Assembly: GCA_016290145.1 (NCBI GenBank)
Contig: JAEESX010000007.1
Coordinates: 1 to 38,258, forward strand
Length of the DNA: 38,258 nt
Direction: 5' to 3'
Source: Caryophanales bacterium
Lineage (GTDB): Bacteria > Bacillota_I > Bacilli_A > RFN20 > CAG-826
Below, one piece after another: positions 33,626-38,258 of the stretch; position 1 is the first letter of the stretch, and each line of letters opens with the position of its first letter. The position numbers and the translations under genes are program-made. Below the pieces are notes generated by a model. It saw only the letters and a program-made list of their open reading frames with translations, searched no databases and had not been told where the DNA came from.

Positions 33626-36301
33626 TTATTCATCATCATCGACATCGAAGATTGATATTTGTTCAAAGGACTTATCGTCTTTCTTTTCTTTTGCTTTTTG
33701 TGGTTCTGCGACTGGCGTTTCTTGGCTTTCTTCCACCACATTTTCTTCTTCCAATAAGCTTTCTACTGGTTCATCAGATGTCTCGACTGAGATTTCTGGT
33801 TTGACCTTTTCAATTATTGGGAAAGAGATTGTATTTTTGTCGATTCTATCAATGTTTGTGTCAAAGACACACTTCACTGTAGTTCTTGCTGGAAGACCAC
33901 AATTGGCTTTTGCGTATTTGGCTTCTGTCAATCTGAAGTCATCCACCGCTAACTTGAAGATGCTGTTATCGCTGAGATAAAGATTTAATTTCATTAAATC
34001 TAAATCCTTGTCGACCTTAACTGCAGCAATGATCTTATGGATATCACTCTTGAATGATGGGCAGATTTCTTGTGGTTTACCTAGGCGTTGTGTACGCGTA
34101 ATCCTATTAATATCTATCACGCGCTCATGACCTTTATCGGTAACTAAGATTACTTTGGCCTTTTCGTCTTCATGGGCAGCGATTAATGCTGCGGCTTGGT
34201 TTTTACCTAAGCCAGAGATAGATTTCACGCCACCGGCCTTAGGACCGAGGATTGTTAAGTCGTTCTCATTGAACAAACTTCCCATACCATTACTTGTTAA
34301 AACAAGTAAGTTGCTATTTCCTGTTAAGACTTGAATACCAACGACTTCATCACCATTGAGAAGCTTCATACATCTCGCTGGACGAGAACGTTTGAATGTT
34401 TCGATTCCTGAAACAGGCATACGTTTAATTTGCCCGAAACGAGTTAAAAACGCTAAATAAACGTCATTTCTAAGTTGATGCAAAGCGATTGCTTTGATAA
34501 TCTTTTCGCCTGGTGCAAATGAGACAAATGTGTTCAAGTGAACGCCTTCATCTTTGAAACGATTTTCAGTGAGTTTGTGCACTGGAATGCATGCATAGTT
34601 ACCTAAGTTTGTAAAACAAACTAGGTAATCGGTTGTTAATGCTTGGCCAACTGCCACGATTGCATCGCCATCTTTTAAGCCTGGATCTGCATCGTCACCT
34701 GAACCTTTATAGGACTTGATTGAACAACGTTTTGCATAGCCATCACGTGTAACAACAACGATGGTTTCTTCCTCTGCGATAAGCTGGCGCTTATCAATTG
34801 GTTTATCGTCTTCTTTTTGTTCAATTTGTGTCTTTCTATCATCACCGTATTTGGCGGAAATTTGTTTTAAGTCTTTGATTAAAACACGGTTTAATTTCGC
34901 TGGATCATTGAGAATTTCGGTGAGATTTTCGATATCTTTAACGAGTTGTTTTCTCTCGTTTTCGAGAATAACTTCATCAGTATGACTCAACTTGTATAAT
35001 GGCATTGTAACGATAGCTTCCGCTTGTTCGTTTGAGAAGCCAAAATGCTTCATTAAGTTAACTTTACTATCGGCTTTATCTTTACTCTTTCTGATGATTT
35101 CCACGACTTCATTAATGCAAAGCGAAGCTTTGATTAATCCTTCAACAATGTGGAGTCTTGCAGAATACTTTTCTAAGTCGAATTTGCTTTGTCTTGTAAC
35201 GACATCAACTTGGTGTTCAATGTAGGCATCAATATAGTCCAAAAGTGTTAATGTTCTTGGTCTACCATTGACGATGGCCACCATGTTTGCGGAGTATGAT
35301 GTCACTAAAGGCGTTTTTGCCTTTAAGTATTTGAGTAAGAGGTCGACTTTTGCATCTTTCTTACAGTCGATTGCGATTCTAATACCTTTATAGTCAGATT
35401 CATCTCTTACTTCGATAAGACCACTGACACTCTTTGCGTGGATAATTTTGTCTATTTCATAGACAAGGTCTTTTTTCACCACTTTATAAGGTATTTCTGT
35501 GATGATAATTTGTTGATTATCTTTATTCTGAACGATTTCTGCTTTTGAGCCAATTTCAATCTTTCCACGACCTGTTAAATATATATTTTTGAGGCCTTCG
35601 GATTCGTAAATAATACCACCACCTGGGAAGTCTGGACCTTTAATGAATTCCAATAAGTCTTCTGTGGTTGCGGTCTTGTGACCAATACGATAAATAGTCG
35701 CATCAATAACTTCTCTAAGGTTATGAGGTGGGATTTCAGTTGCTAAAGCAACTGCGATACCTTCTGTACCATTAACTAACAAGTTAGGGAATCTAGATGG
35801 TAAAACGATTGGTTCATATTCGGTATCGTCGAAGTTAAGTTGCATATCAACTGTCTTCTTTTCGATATCACGAATGAGTTCGTTAGATAATTCGCTCAAT
35901 CTGGATTCTGTATAACGGTAAGCGGCTGGAGAGTCGCCATCAATAGAACCATTATTACCCTGAAAGTCGATTAATGGGTATCTAACTTTCCAGTCTTGGC
36001 TCATTCTTGCGAGAGCTTCATAGATGGATGTATCACCATGTGGGTGGAATGTACCCATAACCGCACCAACGGTATGAGCGCACTTCTTTGTTGGTTTGTT
36101 AAAAGTGTTACCACTTTTATACATTGAGAAGATGATTCTTCTTTGAACTGGTTTTAAACCGTCCCTCACATCTGGAATAGCACGGTCTTGAATAACGTAT
36201 TTAGCATAGGTGGCATATCTATCACCCATGACATCTTCAAGAGGTTCAACTGAAATCTTTTCGATGATCTCTTCAATGACTTCTTCTTTTTTCTTTGCCA
36301 T
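33626..36301 (-). CDS. parC: DNA topoisomerase IV subunit A
   Basis: YAKYVIQDRAIPDVRDGLKPVQRRI, GTFHPHGDTSIYEALARMSQ, adjacent to a ParE-type subunit; C-terminal beta-propeller repeats. Confidence 0.94.
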   Translation of the reverse strand: MAKKKEEVIEEIIEKISVEPLEDVMGDRYATYAKYVIQDRAIPDVRDGLKPVQRRIIFSMYKSGNTFNKPTKKCAHTVGAVMGTFHPHGDTSIYEALARMSQDWKVRYPLIDFQGNNGSIDGDSPAAYRYTESRLSELSNELIRDIEKKTVDMQLNFDDTEYEPIVLPSRFPNLLVNGTEGIAVALATEIPPHNLREVIDATIYRIGHKTATTEDLLEFIKGPDFPGGGIIYESEGLKNIYLTGRGKIEIGSKAEIVQNKDNQQIIITEIPYKVVKKDLVYEIDKIIHAKSVSGLIEVRDESDYKGIRIAIDCKKDAKVDLLLKYLKAKTPLVTSYSANMVAIVNGRPRTLTLLDYIDAYIEHQVDVVTRQSKFDLEKYSARLHIVEGLIKASLCINEVVEIIRKSKDKADSKVNLMKHFGFSNEQAEAIVTMPLYKLSHTDEVILENERKQLVKDIENLTEILNDPAKLNRVLIKDLKQISAKYGDDRKTQIEQKEDDKPIDKRQLIAEEETIVVVTRDGYAKRCSIKSYKGSGDDADPGLKDGDAIVAVGQALTTDYLVCFTNLGNYACIPVHKLTENRFKDEGVHLNTFVSFAPGEKIIKAIALHQLRNDVYLAFLTRFGQIKRMPVSGIETFKRSRPARCMKLLNGDEVVGIQVLTGNSNLLVLTSNGMGSLFNENDLTILGPKAGGVKSISGLGKNQAAALIAAHEDEKAKVILVTDKGHERVIDINRITRTQRLGKPQEICPSFKSDIHKIIAAVKVDKDLDLMKLNLYLSDNSIFKLAVDDFRLTEAKYAKANCGLPARTTVKCVFDTNIDRIDKNTISFPIIEKVKPEISVETSDEPVESLLEEENVVEESQETPVAEPQKAKEKKDDKSFEQISIFDVDDDE

Positions 36302-36303
36302 CG

Positions 36304-38250
36304 TTATTTGACCTCCTTCATAAATGTATCAACTTCATTGAAGTTGACATTCTCTTCAACCCATTTCTTTCTGCTGCCTGTATCTTTGCCCATAAGGACA
36401 CTAACACGGGAGTCAGCGAGAAGAGGATCTTCAATATCAACACGGATTAAAAGTCTGGTTTTTGGATCCATTGTGGTTTCTTTTAATTGGAGAGCATCCA
36501 TTTCACCAAGACCTTTATATCTGGAAACTTTATATCCAGCACCGATTTTCTTCTTAGCTTTTTCTAATCCTTCATCATCCCAAGCATACTCTTGATGCAT
36601 CTTTTTGTTCTCTTCTTTATATATTCTATATAAAGGAGGTACAGCAATATAGACGTGTCCAGAGGTGATTAAAGGACGCATATAGTGATAGAAGAATGTG
36701 AGCAATAATGTTTGAATGTGAGCACCATCGGTATCAGCATCGGTCATAATGATGATTTTGCCATAATGGATGTCATCAATATCAAATGATTGACCAAAAC
36801 CCGCACCAATTGTGTTAATAATGGTCGCAATTTCTTCATTCTTTAAGACTGTGGTAACTGGTAATCCATCAGTATTTAATGGTTTACCACGTAGTGGTAA
36901 GATTGCTTGATGTAATCTATCTCTACCTTTCTTAGCACTGCCACCAGCGGAATCACCCTCAACGATAAATAATTCGTTTCTAGAGTAATCTTTGCTTTGT
37001 GCAGGTGTTAATTTGTCGGAAAGAATGATCTCTGTTTTGGCTTTTTTAGCACTTCTTGCTTCATCTTTTGCTTTTCTAGCGGCTAATCTAGCAGCTTGGC
37101 TATCTAAACACTTCTTGATGAGCAAGGAAGCAATCTCTCTATTCTCAGTTAAATAATAAGTAAACTTATTATAGATAAAGTTTTGCACAATGTAGGTTGC
37201 TTCAGCAGTACCTAATTTACCCTTAGTTTGACCCTCAAATTCGAGGAGTTTTTCAGGAACTTTAAGGGAAATAATCGCGGTGATACCTTCTCTGATGTCA
37301 TTACCATCGAGCTTTTTACCATGCAAAATGTTGTAGTTTTCACCGAAGTCATTAACCGCTCTTGTGATGCCTGCTTTGAAGCCAACTTCATGGGTTCCAC
37401 CCTCTTTTGTTCTTACGTTATTTACGTAAGACAAGATGGTTTCGTTGTAGTCTTCATTGCAGTATTGAAGAGCGATTTCTGTACTGATTCCAGTGGCTTC
37501 ATCAACGTCGCTAAAGTCGGCAATTGGAGTCATTGGATTCTTGTTGGCATTGATACTTGCAACGTATTCGACAAGGCCGTTTTCATAGAAGAATTCTTCA
37601 CTCTCACCAGTTCTTTCATCCACTAAAACGAACTTCACGCCCTTCATCAAGAAAGCACTTTCTCTAAGGTGTCCAGCAATGATTTCACGTTTAAATTCGA
37701 CTGTGGAGAAGATGGTTGGATCAGGTTGGAATCTGACAAATGTACCATGCTTTTTGGTATTGCCTAACTTCTCTAATGGTTGAACAATATGTCCACCATT
37801 TTCGAACTTCATATGGTAAATACTACCGTCTTTATAGACGGTAACATCTAAATACACACTTAAAGCGTTGGTTACAGAAGCACCAACACCATGTAATCCG
37901 GCAGCTGATTTATATACGGCACTATTAAATTTTCCACCAGCATGTAATTCAGTAAAGACGAGCTCAACTGCTGGTCTTCCTGTTTCCTTGTTGATGCCAC
38001 ATGGAATACCACGACCTTCATCCAAAACTGAGCAAGAACCATCCTTATGAATGGTGATTGTAATTTTGTCTCCGAATCCTGATAATGCTTCATCGACTGC
38101 ATTGTCGACGATTTCCCAGACTAAATGATGTAGACCGGTTCCGTTTGTTGAACCGATATACATGGCTGGTCTTTTTCTGACACCTTCAAGTCCTTGCAAA
38201 ACATGAATGTCGTCAGCTGTATATGTGGTTTTAATATTATTACTTGCCAT
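36304..38250 (-). CDS. parE: DNA topoisomerase IV subunit B
   Basis: VRKRPAMYIGSTNGTGLHHLVWEIVDNAVDEALSG, AAGLHGVGASVTNALS, VEGDSAGGSAKKGRDR; ParE-like rather than GyrB-like by the IGST/GLHHLV region. Confidence 0.93.
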   Translation of the reverse strand: MASNNIKTTYTADDIHVLQGLEGVRKRPAMYIGSTNGTGLHHLVWEIVDNAVDEALSGFGDKITITIHKDGSCSVLDEGRGIPCGINKETGRPAVELVFTELHAGGKFNSAVYKSAAGLHGVGASVTNALSVYLDVTVYKDGSIYHMKFENGGHIVQPLEKLGNTKKHGTFVRFQPDPTIFSTVEFKREIIAGHLRESAFLMKGVKFVLVDERTGESEEFFYENGLVEYVASINANKNPMTPIADFSDVDEATGISTEIALQYCNEDYNETILSYVNNVRTKEGGTHEVGFKAGITRAVNDFGENYNILHGKKLDGNDIREGITAIISLKVPEKLLEFEGQTKGKLGTAEATYIVQNFIYNKFTYYLTENREIASLLIKKCLDSQAARLAARKAKDEARSAKKAKTEIILSDKLTPAQSKDYSRNELFIVEGDSAGGSAKKGRDRLHQAILPLRGKPLNTDGLPVTTVLKNEEIATIINTIGAGFGQSFDIDDIHYGKIIIMTDADTDGAHIQTLLLTFFYHYMRPLITSGHVYIAVPPLYRIYKEENKKMHQEYAWDDEGLEKAKKKIGAGYKVSRYKGLGEMDALQLKETTMDPKTRLLIRVDIEDPLLADSRVSVLMGKDTGSRKKWVEENVNFNEVDTFMKEVK

Positions 38251-38258
38251 ATAGCTAC

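Noticed and set aside
37228-37626. 132-aa + strand ORF within parE
   Set aside because: Antisense shadow of well-conserved ParE.
36304-38250. parE/parC as gyrB/gyrA marking an origin of replication
   Set aside because: The N-terminal region (YIGSTNGTGLHHLVWEIVDNAVDEALSG, GTAEA) is ParE-like, and dnaA/dnaN/recF are not present.

Overview
The window is a gene-dense, low-GC segment of a Firmicutes/Mollicutes-like chromosome; lineage is inferred from gene content and synteny. Two blocks face each other. The + strand block (about 1-28.2 kb) carries rpmA(3' end)-obgE-nadE-smORF-ruvA-ruvB-secDF-recJ-two ABC exporter subunits-rel-hisS-aspS-tkt-asp23-family-membrane protein-nusB-xseA-xseB-dxs-dinB-xerD-deoB-PemK-like. 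The - strand block (about 28.5-38.25 kb) carries parE-parC-lipoprotein-yqeG remnant-lipoprotein-yqeG-yqeH-yhbY-nadD/yqeK fusion. Most of this is core housekeeping. I saw no CRISPR array, rRNA, tRNA, prophage or transposon.

The observations most worth a second look are:
(1) A short intergenic element made of 2-4 copies of ATTAGTAnnnn, mostly phased at 11 bp, seen at four loci (before tkt, before dxs, after the pemK-like gene, after parC).
(2) A duplication scar in which a lipoprotein gene, its terminator and the 5' end of yqeG were duplicated, leaving an internally deleted yqeG remnant that still has an SD and a start codon.
(3) An unlisted 31-aa single-TM smORF coupled to the 3' end of nadE.
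(4) A Cys/His-rich tail on HisRS.
(5) A PemK/MazF-like protein with no visible antitoxin.

None of these is a clear new defence or mobile system, and no search was run.
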